From an uncultured Ruminococcus sp. (GTDB taxonomy: Bacteria; Bacillota; Clostridia; Oscillospirales; Ruminococcaceae): 64,000 nt of DNA. The stretch is taken from contig NZ_CAMKRR010000008.1 in the NCBI RefSeq assembly GCF_946415235.1, positions 1 through 64,000 on the forward strand. The letters are read 5' to 3'. Position numbers and translations under genes: made by a program. The notes under the pieces are model-generated. The model did no database searches, was not told where the DNA came from, and worked only from the letters and a program-made list of their open reading frames with translations. Shown piece by piece: positions 1 to 9,145 of the stretch; within the stretch, counting starts at the first letter, position 1; each line of letters begins with the position of its first letter.

Positions 1-217
1 TTTCCTTAGCCTCGCTGATAGAGTCCTCATACTGCTGACGGAGCTCCTCAGCCTCTGTTTTCGCCTTTTCGGCGGAATCAAGGTTATCCTGTACGATACG
101 GGTACGCTCGTCCCTGATCTTGTTCAAGGGCTTGAAAAGGAATATCCTCAGGAGCACAAACAGTATCAGGACGTTGGCAACAGCCTCGAAAATGCTCCAG
201 AATTCAAATTTAAGCAT
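1..217 (-). CDS. atpF: F0F1 ATP synthase subunit b (partial, runs off the left edge)
   Basis: Reverse-strand translation from 217: MLKFEFWSIFEAVANVLILFVLLRIFLFKPLNKIRDERTRIVQDNLDSAEKAKTEAEELRQQYEDSISEAKE, i.e. an N-terminal TM helix plus charged coiled coil; sits directly after atpE. Confidence 0.9.
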   Translation of the reverse strand, partial: MLKFEFWSIFEAVANVLILFVLLRIFLFKPLNKIRDERTRIVQDNLDSAEKAKTEAEELRQQYEDSISEAKE

Positions 218-246
218 TATATGCCCTCCTTAGGTTTAGTTGCTCA

Positions 247-465
247 TTATGCTTTGCCTATTATCATTATCGCAATAACAAAACCGTAGATAGCGGTAGC
301 CTCTGCGAGAGCACAGCCAAGCAGGAGAGCTGTTCTGATGTCGCCCTTAGCCTCGGGCTGACGGGCGATGGATTCCGTAGCCTTAGCAGTAGCGATACCT
401 ATTCCTATACCTGCGCCTGCACCCGTAAGAACGGCGATAGCGGCGCCAAGTGCGATGAGTCCCAT
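247..465 (-). CDS. atpE: F0F1 ATP synthase subunit c, copy 2
   Basis: 72 aa hairpin with a Gly-rich helix 1, [10 protein letters not shown] polar loop and AEATAIYGF carboxylate helix 2. Confidence 0.95.
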   Translation of the reverse strand: MGLIALGAAIAVLTGAGAGIGIGIATAKATESIARQPEAKGDIRTALLLGCALAEATAIYGFVIAIMIIGKA

Positions 466-487
466 AATAATATCCTCCCTGTATGTA

Positions 488-706
488 TTATGCTTTGCCG
501 ATTATCATGATAGCAATAACGAAACCGTAGATAGCGGTAGCCTCTGCGAGGGCACAGCCAAGCAGGAGAGCTGTTCTGATGTCGCCCTTAGCCTCGGGCT
601 GACGGGCTATAGATTCCGTAGCCTTGGCAGTAGCGATGCCTATGCCTATACCTGCGCCTGCACCCGTAAGAACGGCGATAGCAGCGCCAAGTGCGATGAG
701 TCCCAT
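488..706 (-). CDS. atpE: F0F1 ATP synthase subunit c, copy 1
   Basis: 72 aa protein identical to that encoded at 247..465, with synonymous nucleotide differences. Confidence 0.95.
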   Translation of the reverse strand: MGLIALGAAIAVLTGAGAGIGIGIATAKATESIARQPEAKGDIRTALLLGCALAEATAIYGFVIAIMIIGKA

Positions 707-731
707 AATTTATACCTCCGTGAAGTTGAGT

Positions 732-1394
732 TTATTCTTCCTCTATGGCTTCCGCCATATAAAGAGAAGTAAGGAATACGAATACATAAGCCTGAAGAAG
801 TCCGTCGAAAATATCGAAGTAAGCGCTTGCGATGACGGGTACGCCTATTGCGGCGATACCTTTTTTTACAAGCTCCATAACGACGAAGGCTCCGAGGACG
901 TTACCGAAAAGTCGCATACAAAGCGACAGCGGTCTTGTCACAAGATCAAGCAGATTTATAGGGTTAAGAAAGCTCTTTAGCCATTTGAGCGGACCCTTTT
1001 CTATTATGAATGACAGCTGGACAAAGATTATAGCTATGCCTGCCAGAGCTGCCGTGACGTTTACGTCCTTTGTGGGCGGAACGAAGCCGAACAGACCTAT
1101 GATATTGGCAAAGGCTATGTAGATTATCAGCGTCTCAAGGAAAGGCAGATACTTCTTTCCCTTGTGTCCGAGTATCCCCGTGAAGAAATTATCCAGCCAG
1201 TCCATTATGCTCTCGAGTATGCACTGAGAGCCCGTAGGCACTTTCTTAAGTCTGTGTGTGAGTATTATGGAAAGGATGACTAAGGCGCCCATTATTATCC
1301 ATGTGACCACACATGATTCGGCAACAGGTATCCCACCGAAAATGGGTATGGTAAAAGCGGTCTTGGCTTCCAGCTCTTCCATAAGATCCTCCAT
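732..1394 (-). CDS. atpB: F0F1 ATP synthase subunit a
   Basis: 220 aa polytopic protein with RPLSLCMRLFGNVLGAFVV (conserved Arg helix) and an LQAYVFVFLTSLYM C-terminus. Confidence 0.95.
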   Translation of the reverse strand: MEDLMEELEAKTAFTIPIFGGIPVAESCVVTWIIMGALVILSIILTHRLKKVPTGSQCILESIMDWLDNFFTGILGHKGKKYLPFLETLIIYIAFANIIGLFGFVPPTKDVNVTAALAGIAIIFVQLSFIIEKGPLKWLKSFLNPINLLDLVTRPLSLCMRLFGNVLGAFVVMELVKKGIAAIGVPVIASAYFDIFDGLLQAYVFVFLTSLYMAEAIEEE

Positions 1395-1436
1395 TATAGC
1401 ACCTTCTTTCTGTTAGTGTTTTCGCTGAAATAGTAA

Positions 1437-1467
1437 AACGGAGACTGCAATTGCACAAATCTCCGTT
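1437..1467 (-). promoter_or_regulatory. Leader hairpin between the atp promoter and atpB
   Basis: Minus strand AACGGAGA-tttgtgcaattgcag-TCTCCGTT followed by TTACTATTT: perfect 8 bp stem with an internal TGCAATTGCA palindrome. Confidence 0.5.
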
Positions 1468-1542
1468 GATCGAGTCTTGAAAGGGTACAGATATGCGTCC
1501 GCAGGACTTTTCTCTTCGGGGCATCTGCTGTCCGCTTAATAT

Positions 1543-1571
1543 ATAATATAACAAAAAAGGTCTGATGTCAA
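1543..1571 (-). promoter_or_regulatory. Sigma-A-type promoter for the atp operon
   Basis: On the minus strand: TTGACA (1571..1566), 17 nt spacer, TATTAT (1548..1543). Confidence 0.65.
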
Positions 1572-1604
1572 GAGTTTGAGAAAAAAATTAACACATCAGA
1601 GTAC

Positions 1605-1940
1605 TTATTTCCCGTCGCCCTCCGAGAGCTTTATGGCGCGGTCAAGGCGTTCTATGGCTCCCGAGTTGAGTTTTTCGGCAAGGCGTATGCGGTCGAGCTC
1701 CTTTTTGAAGGCTGTGAGCTCGTCGGCTATGCGGCGCATGACCTCCGCGGTCTTTACCTGCTGATCCTCAAGGACGCACACTCTTTTTATCAGGTCGTTT
1801 ATATTTGCGGCAAGTAGCTCGTTGGCGTTATTCTGCCTGTCGCCGAATTCGGTCAGCTTTTCTCCCGCCTTCAGGGTACTTATCTTTTCATGTCCGCTGA
1901 ATGTAAGCATTCTGTCTTTTGTCAGCTTCATATCAGACAT
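1605..1940 (-). CDS. Hypothetical protein, predicted coiled coil
   Basis: ORF with AAGGAG 8 nt upstream of the ATG at 1940 (the ORF track starts at a GTG at 1949); heptad-like sequence LIKRVCVLEDQQVKTAEVMRRIADELTAFKKELDRI. Confidence 0.65.
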   Translation of the reverse strand: MSDMKLTKDRMLTFSGHEKISTLKAGEKLTEFGDRQNNANELLAANINDLIKRVCVLEDQQVKTAEVMRRIADELTAFKKELDRIRLAEKLNSGAIERLDRAIKLSEGDGK

Positions 1941-1965
1941 TTTGTTCACTCCTTATCTTTGTGGC

Positions 1966-2934
1966 TTAATTGCTGTTTCCCAGTGACAAGCCGTAAGCCA
2001 TGAGCTTCTCTCTCCAGAAGTTCAGGGTATCCTCGATGGTCTGCTCCATGCTTATCTCCGCACGCCAGCCCGTATCCGCAAGGATACGCGAAACATCAGG
2101 CTCTATGAGAGGTATGTCCGAAGCTCTCATACGGTCGGGATCCTGCTTTACCTCTATGGAGCACTTTGCAAAGGACAGGGCTGTATCAAGGATAAACTGT
2201 ATATTTACGGCTTTTCCTCTGCCGATATTGTATACAGTGCCGCTCTTTCCTTTTTCACCGAGAAGCCTGTAGGCTCTCACAACGTCGCGGACGTCGGTGA
2301 AATCGCGCTTGGCGGAGAGATTTCCCACACTGATAACGGGCTCTCTTATACCCTTTTCTATCTCCGCTATCTGCCTGCAGAAGTCGGAGATGACGAATAT
2401 CTCGCTCTGACGGGGGCCCGAGTGGTTGAAGGCGCGTACCATGATGATGTCCATTTTGTAGGCGCGGGCGTATATCTCGCCCAGCATTCCCTGACACGCC
2501 TTTGTTGCGGCGTAGATATTTCCGGGATTGAGCGGTTCGGACTCGGAAAGGGGACAGGCTCCCTCGCGGATATAGCCGTATTCCTCACCCGAGCCTATGA
2601 GGAGCACTCTTGTGTCCTTTTTTTCGGCTTCGCGCAGGGCTTCAAGGACGTTTATGGTTCCAACAACATTTATTTCCGCTGTGAGCTGAGGTCTTTTCCA
2701 TGATACGGAAACGGAGCTCTGAGCGGCAAGATGATAAACGATATCGGGGACAGTTTCGCCGAGTATCTGCGATATCTCGTCCTTTTTCATGATATCCAGC
2801 CTGTGGATATGACATTCTTCCTTTATTTCTTCATTCGGCAGACAAGTTGCGTGGACCTCCCAGCCTGCGGAGCTGAGCTCGCGTATGAGATAGCCTCCCA
2901 CAAAGCCTGCTGCACCAATTATCAATGCTTTCAA
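1966..2934 (-). CDS. rmd: NAD(P)-dependent GDP-4-keto-6-deoxy-D-mannose reductase-like epimerase/dehydratase
   Basis: GAAGFVGGYL Rossmann motif, YAATKACQGML (YxxxK), same cluster as gmd and manC. Confidence 0.75.
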   Translation of the reverse strand: MKALIIGAAGFVGGYLIRELSSAGWEVHATCLPNEEIKEECHIHRLDIMKKDEISQILGETVPDIVYHLAAQSSVSVSWKRPQLTAEINVVGTINVLEALREAEKKDTRVLLIGSGEEYGYIREGACPLSESEPLNPGNIYAATKACQGMLGEIYARAYKMDIIMVRAFNHSGPRQSEIFVISDFCRQIAEIEKGIREPVISVGNLSAKRDFTDVRDVVRAYRLLGEKGKSGTVYNIGRGKAVNIQFILDTALSFAKCSIEVKQDPDRMRASDIPLIEPDVSRILADTGWRAEISMEQTIEDTLNFWREKLMAYGLSLGNSN

Positions 2935-2956
2935 GTGTCTGCCCTCCGTTTTTGTG

Positions 2957-4078
2957 TTATTTCAGTATATCATAAAGCTCTTTCAGTATATTCTTTTCGT
3001 TGAAGCTGCTCTGTACTCTCTCGGCGGCAGCCTTTCCGTACTTTTCGCGGAGCTCCCTGTTCTCTGCAAGGGTATTTATCGCCTTTGCAAGAGCTTTAGG
3101 GTCCGACGGCGGCACGGTGATGCCTGTTTTTCCGTTGAGACTCACGTAGGGTACTCCCGACCTGAGAGCCGTATTTATGACGGGCTTGCCGTATATCATG
3201 GCTTCAAGCTGCACGATGCCGAAAGCTTCGCTTGTAGCTACGGACGGAAGTACGAATATATCGCAGTCGGCATAAGCCTGCCTCAGCTGTTCGTCGGGAA
3301 GAAATCCGAGAAAATGTACCCTGTCTCCCATATTGCGGGTCGAAACGAAGTGTTTCAGCTTGTCGCCGAGGTCACCCGTGCCTGCAATGAAAAGCTCGCA
3401 GCCCTTTACGCTTTCAAAGGCTTTCAGCAGGACTTCCACGCCCTTGTAATAGACGAGCCTGCCTGTGAAAAAGACCTTTATGCTGCTTTTGTCGGCAGCC
3501 TTTTCCGTAAGAAAGGGAACGCGCTCTACGGAGAGGTAGTCCTCGGGGACTATGCCGTAGGGCAGCACCCTGCATTTGCTCCTGAATTCGGGAAGATAGA
3601 GGGAGTGCTTTACGTGTCCCTCCGTAGCTGTGAGTATAACGTCAGCCCTTTTCAGAAGATAGCGCATGAAGGGTTTGTAGAATATCATCAGCTTCTTCTG
3701 CTTTACGATGTCGCTGTGCCATGAAACTGCCACCTTACCTTTGAAGCCCGACAGCATGAGTGCCGCGTCCGCAAGGGGGAACGGTACATGGATATGGACA
3801 ACATCGGCTTTCTTAGCCATTTTTCTCAGGTAAACGAAGAACGAAAGGGAGATGGGACATTTGAAATACGTGCCGAAGCTTCCTGCACGGGTTATGTCCA
3901 CGCCGCATATCTTCTCGCGGATAGTTCTGCCTCGTCCGTCGCGGCATACAAGCGTTTTTACACTTACACCGTCAAGTCTGCCGAGCTCCTCGGAGTACTG
4001 CCTTATAAGGGTCTCTATGCCGCCGATATGCGGGAAATAAGCCTTGTTCACTTCAAGTATGTTAAGCTTTTTCTTCAT
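2957..4078 (-). CDS. Glycosyltransferase family 4
   Basis: Start reassigned to MKKKLNILEVNKAYFPHIGGIE; FTGRLVYYKGVEVLLKAFE and EAFGIVQLEAMIYGKPVI motifs; 4 nt overlap with the upstream gene. Confidence 0.9.
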   Translation of the reverse strand: MKKKLNILEVNKAYFPHIGGIETLIRQYSEELGRLDGVSVKTLVCRDGRGRTIREKICGVDITRAGSFGTYFKCPISLSFFVYLRKMAKKADVVHIHVPFPLADAALMLSGFKGKVAVSWHSDIVKQKKLMIFYKPFMRYLLKRADVILTATEGHVKHSLYLPEFRSKCRVLPYGIVPEDYLSVERVPFLTEKAADKSSIKVFFTGRLVYYKGVEVLLKAFESVKGCELFIAGTGDLGDKLKHFVSTRNMGDRVHFLGFLPDEQLRQAYADCDIFVLPSVATSEAFGIVQLEAMIYGKPVINTALRSGVPYVSLNGKTGITVPPSDPKALAKAINTLAENRELREKYGKAAAERVQSSFNEKNILKELYDILK

Positions 4079-5223
4079 TTTGCAAGCTCCCTGTATACTT
4101 CCATGAGCATCTCCGCCGAGCGCTTCCATGTGAAGCCCTGTGCGCGCTGAAGTCCCTTTCGGCTCAGCTCTTTGCGGAGCTCCTCACTGCTGTAGAGCCT
4201 GTACATACCCTCGGCTATGCTTTTTGTATCGTAAGCGTCGCATATCACGGCGCAGTCGCCTGTGACCTCGGGGAGAGATGCCTCCCCCGAAGAAAGTACG
4301 GGAACTCCGCAGGCCATAGCCTCGAGCGGAGGCATACCGAAGCCCTCGTAAAGGGACGGGAATACAAATGCAAGTGCGCCGCACATGAGAGGATTCATGT
4401 CCTCGGACGGTACGTATTTCGTGAATATCACGTTCTCTTTCATGCCGAGCTTTTCAACGCGGCTGTATATCCCCTGATCGAGCCAGCCCTTTCCGCCTGC
4501 CAGCACCAGCTTCGGAGAGCTGCTGCCCACCTTTTTAACAAAGGCGGCATATGCCGTGATAAGGCGTTCAAGGTTCTTTCGGGGCTCGATAGTACCCACG
4601 TAGAGGAAGTAATCCCCCTCTATTTCAAGGGACTTCTTTACCTCGGGGATACGCTCGGGGTCATCGCAGGGGTGAAAGCGTTCAAGATCAACTCCGCAGG
4701 GAACTACCCTTATCCTGCTCTCATGCTGCGGAAAGTACTTTATTATCTCTTTTTTTGAGAATTCCGAGTCGGTAACGATAAGGTCTGCGCGCTTCATTGA
4801 GCGTTTCAGACCTATATCGAGCATATATTTCGTTCTGCCCCTTACCGTGTCGGGGAAGGATTTGTACACCATATCATGGACGGTGACTACCTTTTTTCCG
4901 TGTACGAAGGGGGGAACGATGTAGTTGAAAAAATGGGTGATATCGGACTTCCTGCCGAAGAAAAACGAATAGGGAACAGGCAGGAAGGTGCTGACAGCTC
5001 TGTAGACAAAGCCCGAAAATCCCGAAGTATTGAGCTTTATGTGCTTGCCTGCGAATTTCTGCACACGCTTCACGCGCTCCTTGTCACCGCTTGTGAAGAA
5101 GCTGTATTCGTATTTGTTTTCGGGATAAAGCTCTGCAAGGTTCTGCGTCTGACCAAGCTCGCACCAGCCTATACCCGTCATTTTTTCGCTGCATATGGGT
5201 ACAGCGTCGAAGGTTATCTTCAT
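4075..5223 (-). CDS. Glycosyltransferase family 4
   Basis: YVGTIEPRKNLERLI and PSLYEGFGMPPLEAMACGVPVL motifs. Confidence 0.92.
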   Translation of the reverse strand: MKITFDAVPICSEKMTGIGWCELGQTQNLAELYPENKYEYSFFTSGDKERVKRVQKFAGKHIKLNTSGFSGFVYRAVSTFLPVPYSFFFGRKSDITHFFNYIVPPFVHGKKVVTVHDMVYKSFPDTVRGRTKYMLDIGLKRSMKRADLIVTDSEFSKKEIIKYFPQHESRIRVVPCGVDLERFHPCDDPERIPEVKKSLEIEGDYFLYVGTIEPRKNLERLITAYAAFVKKVGSSSPKLVLAGGKGWLDQGIYSRVEKLGMKENVIFTKYVPSEDMNPLMCGALAFVFPSLYEGFGMPPLEAMACGVPVLSSGEASLPEVTGDCAVICDAYDTKSIAEGMYRLYSSEELRKELSRKGLQRAQGFTWKRSAEMLMEVYRELAK

Positions 5224-5232
5224 ATTTACCTC

Positions 5233-5532
5233 TCAGAGCATGACTTTATTTGCTATTTTCCTTTCAAGCTCAGCAATAAGGATGTCCGTCTGACTTACGG
5301 AAAAGCCATTGGCGGGAATGAACAGCAGCTTCGCCTTCCTCAGCGGCATATGCCTTATCTTGAGAAGCTGTGCGTTTATAGCTGCGTCGGATATCATCAT
5401 TTTGTCGATCTCGGCGATAAGACAGCGATAGGCGTCTATCTTGGCGAGAACGTCCTTTTTGACATAGCCGCCGTTCTCGCTTTTAAGTGTGCCGGGCTCG
5501 GACATAATGGGATCGTCTAACAGGTTGCTCAT
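5233..5532 (-). CDS. Small hypothetical protein in the polysaccharide cluster (99 aa)
   Basis: ORF packed tightly between gmd and GT4 (2 to 10 nt gaps), no recognised domain. Confidence 0.6.
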   Translation of the reverse strand: MSNLLDDPIMSEPGTLKSENGGYVKKDVLAKIDAYRCLIAEIDKMMISDAAINAQLLKIRHMPLRKAKLLFIPANGFSVSQTDILIAELERKIANKVML

Positions 5533-5534
5533 AC

Positions 5535-6572
5535 TCAGCCTGTGATGCTCTTTATTTTTATCTCCTTCTCAACGAGAGCGAGGTCGTTCTTTACCATGCG
5601 TTCAACCAGCTGTGAGAAGTCGATCTCGCGCTTCCAGCCGAGAGCCTTTTCAGCCTTTGAGGGGTCTCCGAGGAGTATATCAACCTCTGCGGGGCGGAAG
5701 AACTTCTTGTTGACCTTTACAATGGTCTTGCCGTTTGCCTTGTTTATGCCGATCTCGTCAACGCCTGTGCCCTTCCACTCGATGTCGATGCCGACGTGGC
5801 CGAAAGCAGTCTCAACGAATTCGCGGACAGTTCTTGTCTCGTTGGTAGCTATTACATAGTCGTCGGGCTTGTCCTGCTGGAGCATGAGCCACATAGCCTT
5901 GACATAGTCCTTTGAGTGGCCCCAGTCGCGCTTTGAGTCCATATTTCCCAGCTCTACACAGTCCTGTACGCCAAGCTTGATACGTGCGACTGCGTCTGTT
6001 ATCTTACGTGTAACGAACTCTATTCCTCTGCGCTCGGACTCGTGGTTGAAGAGTATTCCCGAGCAGGCGAAGAGGTTGTAGCTTTCGCGGTAGTTCTTTG
6101 TTATCCAGTGGCCGTAGAGCTTTGCAACTCCGTATGGGCTTCTGGGATAGAAGGGAGTAGTCTCCTTCTGAGGTATCTCCTGTACAAGTCCGAACATTTC
6201 CGATGTGGAAGCCTGATAGAAGCGAGCCCCGGGCTTTACGGTGCGGATAGCCTCCAGCATATTCGTAACACCTATAGCGTCGATGTCTGCTGTGCCGAGG
6301 GGAGTATCCCAGCTTGTTGCAACGAATGACTGTGCGGCAAGGTTGTATACCTCGTCAGCCTGTGATATCTTCATTGCGGAAATAAGTGAGATAGGGTCGG
6401 TCATATCCGCGTAGATAAGAGTTACCTTGTCCTTGAGGTGAGCGATGTTGCCGTAATCGGCAGTAGCCTTTCTTCTCCAGATACCGTATACATTGTAGCC
6501 CTTTTCGAGAAGGAGCTCTGCAAGGTATGAGCCGTCCTGACCTGTTATTCCTGTGATAAGTGCGTTCTTCAT
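5535..6572 (-). CDS. gmd: GDP-mannose 4,6-dehydratase
   Basis: ALITGITGQDGSYLAELLLEKGYNVYGIWRR, YQASTSEMFG and PRSPYGVAKLYGHW motifs. Confidence 0.95.
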   Translation of the reverse strand: MKNALITGITGQDGSYLAELLLEKGYNVYGIWRRKATADYGNIAHLKDKVTLIYADMTDPISLISAMKISQADEVYNLAAQSFVATSWDTPLGTADIDAIGVTNMLEAIRTVKPGARFYQASTSEMFGLVQEIPQKETTPFYPRSPYGVAKLYGHWITKNYRESYNLFACSGILFNHESERRGIEFVTRKITDAVARIKLGVQDCVELGNMDSKRDWGHSKDYVKAMWLMLQQDKPDDYVIATNETRTVREFVETAFGHVGIDIEWKGTGVDEIGINKANGKTIVKVNKKFFRPAEVDILLGDPSKAEKALGWKREIDFSQLVERMVKNDLALVEKEIKIKSITG

Positions 6573-6609
6573 TAGTTTTTACTCCTTTTTATATCATTTC
6601 GCCTGCATA

Positions 6610-7674
6610 TCAGACGAACTCGTTTCTGTTCTGTTCCTTGAGCTGTGCTATGACCTTTTTGACGTCCTGAGTGTTGTTCTTAGAGCATACAAGGAGCACA
6701 TCGTCGGTATCGACGATGATTATGTCTCTTGTGCCGATAGCGGCGATAAGGCGCTTGCCTCCGCATATGGTGGTGCGCTGTGTATCGACTGTGACAACGT
6801 CGCCGTCGATATAATTCTTGTCGTCGTCGGTCTCGTTTATGCGCTCAACAGCGAGCCAGCTTCCAACATCGTCCCAGCCGAAGCTTCCCGGGATAGTGTA
6901 GATGTGCTTTGCCTTTTCCATAATGCCGAAGTCTATGGACTCGCTCCTGAAAGCTGTGAATTCCTTAACAAGGACTTCGCTGAATTCAGGTGTGCCGAAT
7001 GCCTGTCCTATACGGAGGGCTCCCTCGTAAATATCAGGCATGAAGGTCTTGATATTGAGCATTACGGAGGAAATCTTCCATACGAACATACCACTGTTCC
7101 AGAGGTACTTGCCCGAAGCAAGATATTCCTTTGCGGTAGGGAGGTCGGGCTTCTCAACGAAGCGCTCTACTGAGTATACGTCCTCCTTTGCCTCACCGAA
7201 GTTGATATAGCCGTAGCCTGTTTCGGGATATTCGGGAGTGATGCCTATAGTCACAAGGCGCTTGCCGCTCTCGGCAGCCTTGATAGCCTTTTTCAGCGTG
7301 TTTATGTATATATCCTCGTAGCCGATGAGGTGATCCGAGGGGAGCACCAGCATTACGGCGTCCTCGTACTTCCTGTTTATCACAGCGGCTGCAAATGCGA
7401 TACAGGGGGCTGTGTTCCTTGCACAGGGTTCAAGGAGAACATTCTCCTTCGGTATATCGGGGAGCTGGCCGAATACGAGCTCCTTGTAGGCGGCGTTTGT
7501 GACGATGTAGATGTCCTCGTTCTCGACAAGAGGTCTGAGGCGCTTTACGGTCTTCTGTATCATGGTCTCTCCGTCCTTTGTGAGGGAGAGGAACTGCTTC
7601 GGGTTAGTGTTTCGGCTCTTCGGCCAGAAACGCTCACCGCGGCCGCCTGCCATGATGACTGCTGTTATTTTCAT
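6610..7674 (-). CDS. manC: Mannose-1-phosphate guanylyltransferase
   Basis: MAGGRGERFWPKSR nucleotidyltransferase signature, VLPSDHLI, FVEKPDLPTA. Confidence 0.93.
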   Translation of the reverse strand: MKITAVIMAGGRGERFWPKSRNTNPKQFLSLTKDGETMIQKTVKRLRPLVENEDIYIVTNAAYKELVFGQLPDIPKENVLLEPCARNTAPCIAFAAAVINRKYEDAVMLVLPSDHLIGYEDIYINTLKKAIKAAESGKRLVTIGITPEYPETGYGYINFGEAKEDVYSVERFVEKPDLPTAKEYLASGKYLWNSGMFVWKISSVMLNIKTFMPDIYEGALRIGQAFGTPEFSEVLVKEFTAFRSESIDFGIMEKAKHIYTIPGSFGWDDVGSWLAVERINETDDDKNYIDGDVVTVDTQRTTICGGKRLIAAIGTRDIIIVDTDDVLLVCSKNNTQDVKKVIAQLKEQNRNEFV

Positions 7675-9056
7675 TTTGCGTTTTCCTTCCTTTCTGTGTT
7701 CTTCGGCATGATGAGTGCTTCTGCTGTTTCTGCATTATTCTTTGGCGGGAAGAACATCGTTTTAAGTGTCATTAGTATTATCTGAAGATCAAGTCGTATT
7801 GAGTAATTCTCGATATACATAAGATCCATTTTCAGCTTGTCGTAGGGAGTGGTGTCGTAAGCTCCCGTTACCTGTGCATAGCCCGTAAGTCCCGCCTTGA
7901 CTTTAAGGCGGAATTCAAATTCGGGCATTTCCTCCTCGTACTCCTTTGTGAGCTCGGGTCTCTCGGGACGCGGGCCTACAACGGACATATCGCCCCTGAG
8001 TATATTGAAGAGCTGCGGGAACTCGTCCACGCGGAATTTCCTGAGCACCTTTCCAACGGGAGTTATCCTGTCGTCCTCTTCCGTTGCGAGACGGGGCTTG
8101 CCGTCCTTTTCCGCGTCAACTATCATGCTGCGGAACTTGTAAACGTAGAATTCTTTGCCGTTGAGGGTAAGTCGCTTCTGCTTGTAGAATACGGGACCGC
8201 GGTCGTAAAGCTTTACTGCCAGCGCCGATATTATCATGAACGGAGCGGCGGGTATGAGGGCTATCACCGAGAACAGTACGTCAAAGGTGCGCTTTACGAG
8301 CTGCTGCTCGAAATCGAGGCCGTAATTGCGGCAGAGCATGAGAGGTGTATCGAACAGACGGATATCGTCTGCGCCTCTTATTATAATATCCGAAACCTTT
8401 GGGGCTATATACGCGCGTTTCGAGTGTGCAAAGCAGAATTTGAGATAGTCGTTTCGCTGCTCTGCGGGGATATCGCAGACTATAGCACCCTCGTATTTCA
8501 TTATGAGTTCCTTTACCTTTTCGGCGGGCTCGTTTATGCTTATGGACTCGCATATCATGTACTTGTCCACGCGCTGGCTCATTTTCAGCACAAGCGACGC
8601 CGCACGGTGGCTTCCGTAGATGATGACCAGCTTTCGGGGCGGGTATATCATGAAGTACAGCTTTCCCGTAAGCAGTGTCCACAGCGCCAGTATGCCCAGA
8701 TCCATGCAGGACATGAGCACTATCGGCATCGCGGGCATGAAGTGTCTGCCGATAAGGCTTATAAGGAAGTACGAGACCGTATTCACGCACAGCATGGATA
8801 TCATCTGTGCATAGAACATATCGGTCTTTTTCAGGTAGCCCAGCTTAAGACCGCCGTAGGCTCTGAAAAACAGCCATACTATCAGGCAGTAGATAGCGAT
8901 GAGCACCCAGTTTCCTCGTCTGTAGTACGGGAGAACTATTTCCGCACTGTAATTCCTGTACCATACAAAGGCAAAAAGCCCTGTTATCATGGCAAGAAGC
9001 AGGACTCCCGATATAAAGGTAACAAATCTTTTATAAAGGTCTTTATTTTTTTTCAT
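7671..9056 (-). CDS. Exopolysaccharide priming polyprenyl-phosphate sugar transferase
   Basis: N-terminal TM segments and C-terminal bacterial sugar transferase domain: KRTFDVLFSVIALI, KFRSMIVDAEKDG, KFRVDEFPQLFNILRGDMSVVGPRPERPE. Confidence 0.93.
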   Translation of the reverse strand: MKKNKDLYKRFVTFISGVLLLAMITGLFAFVWYRNYSAEIVLPYYRRGNWVLIAIYCLIVWLFFRAYGGLKLGYLKKTDMFYAQMISMLCVNTVSYFLISLIGRHFMPAMPIVLMSCMDLGILALWTLLTGKLYFMIYPPRKLVIIYGSHRAASLVLKMSQRVDKYMICESISINEPAEKVKELIMKYEGAIVCDIPAEQRNDYLKFCFAHSKRAYIAPKVSDIIIRGADDIRLFDTPLMLCRNYGLDFEQQLVKRTFDVLFSVIALIPAAPFMIISALAVKLYDRGPVFYKQKRLTLNGKEFYVYKFRSMIVDAEKDGKPRLATEEDDRITPVGKVLRKFRVDEFPQLFNILRGDMSVVGPRPERPELTKEYEEEMPEFEFRLKVKAGLTGYAQVTGAYDTTPYDKLKMDLMYIENYSIRLDLQIILMTLKTMFFPPKNNAETAEALIMPKNTERKENAK

Positions 9057-9145
9057 GATCCTTTTCCGTTGCCGAGACGGACGATGTCTCCTTCTTGATT
9101 CGTTTTGTTTTTCTTCTATTGTGCCGCAAATAACGACACAAAATA

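Noticed and set aside
368-980. Plus-strand ORFs 368..772 and 624..980
   Set aside because: Antisense shadows of atpE/atpB; Ala/Pro-rich translations follow from reading the conserved c-subunit genes backwards.
1246-1554. 102-aa minus-strand ORF upstream of atpB as a possible atpI
   Set aside because: Overlaps the start of atpB in another frame, spans the leader hairpin, and is not hydrophobic as AtpI would be.
2954-3724. 256-aa plus-strand ORF
   Set aside because: Fully antisense to a well-supported GT4 gene; no recognisable domain.
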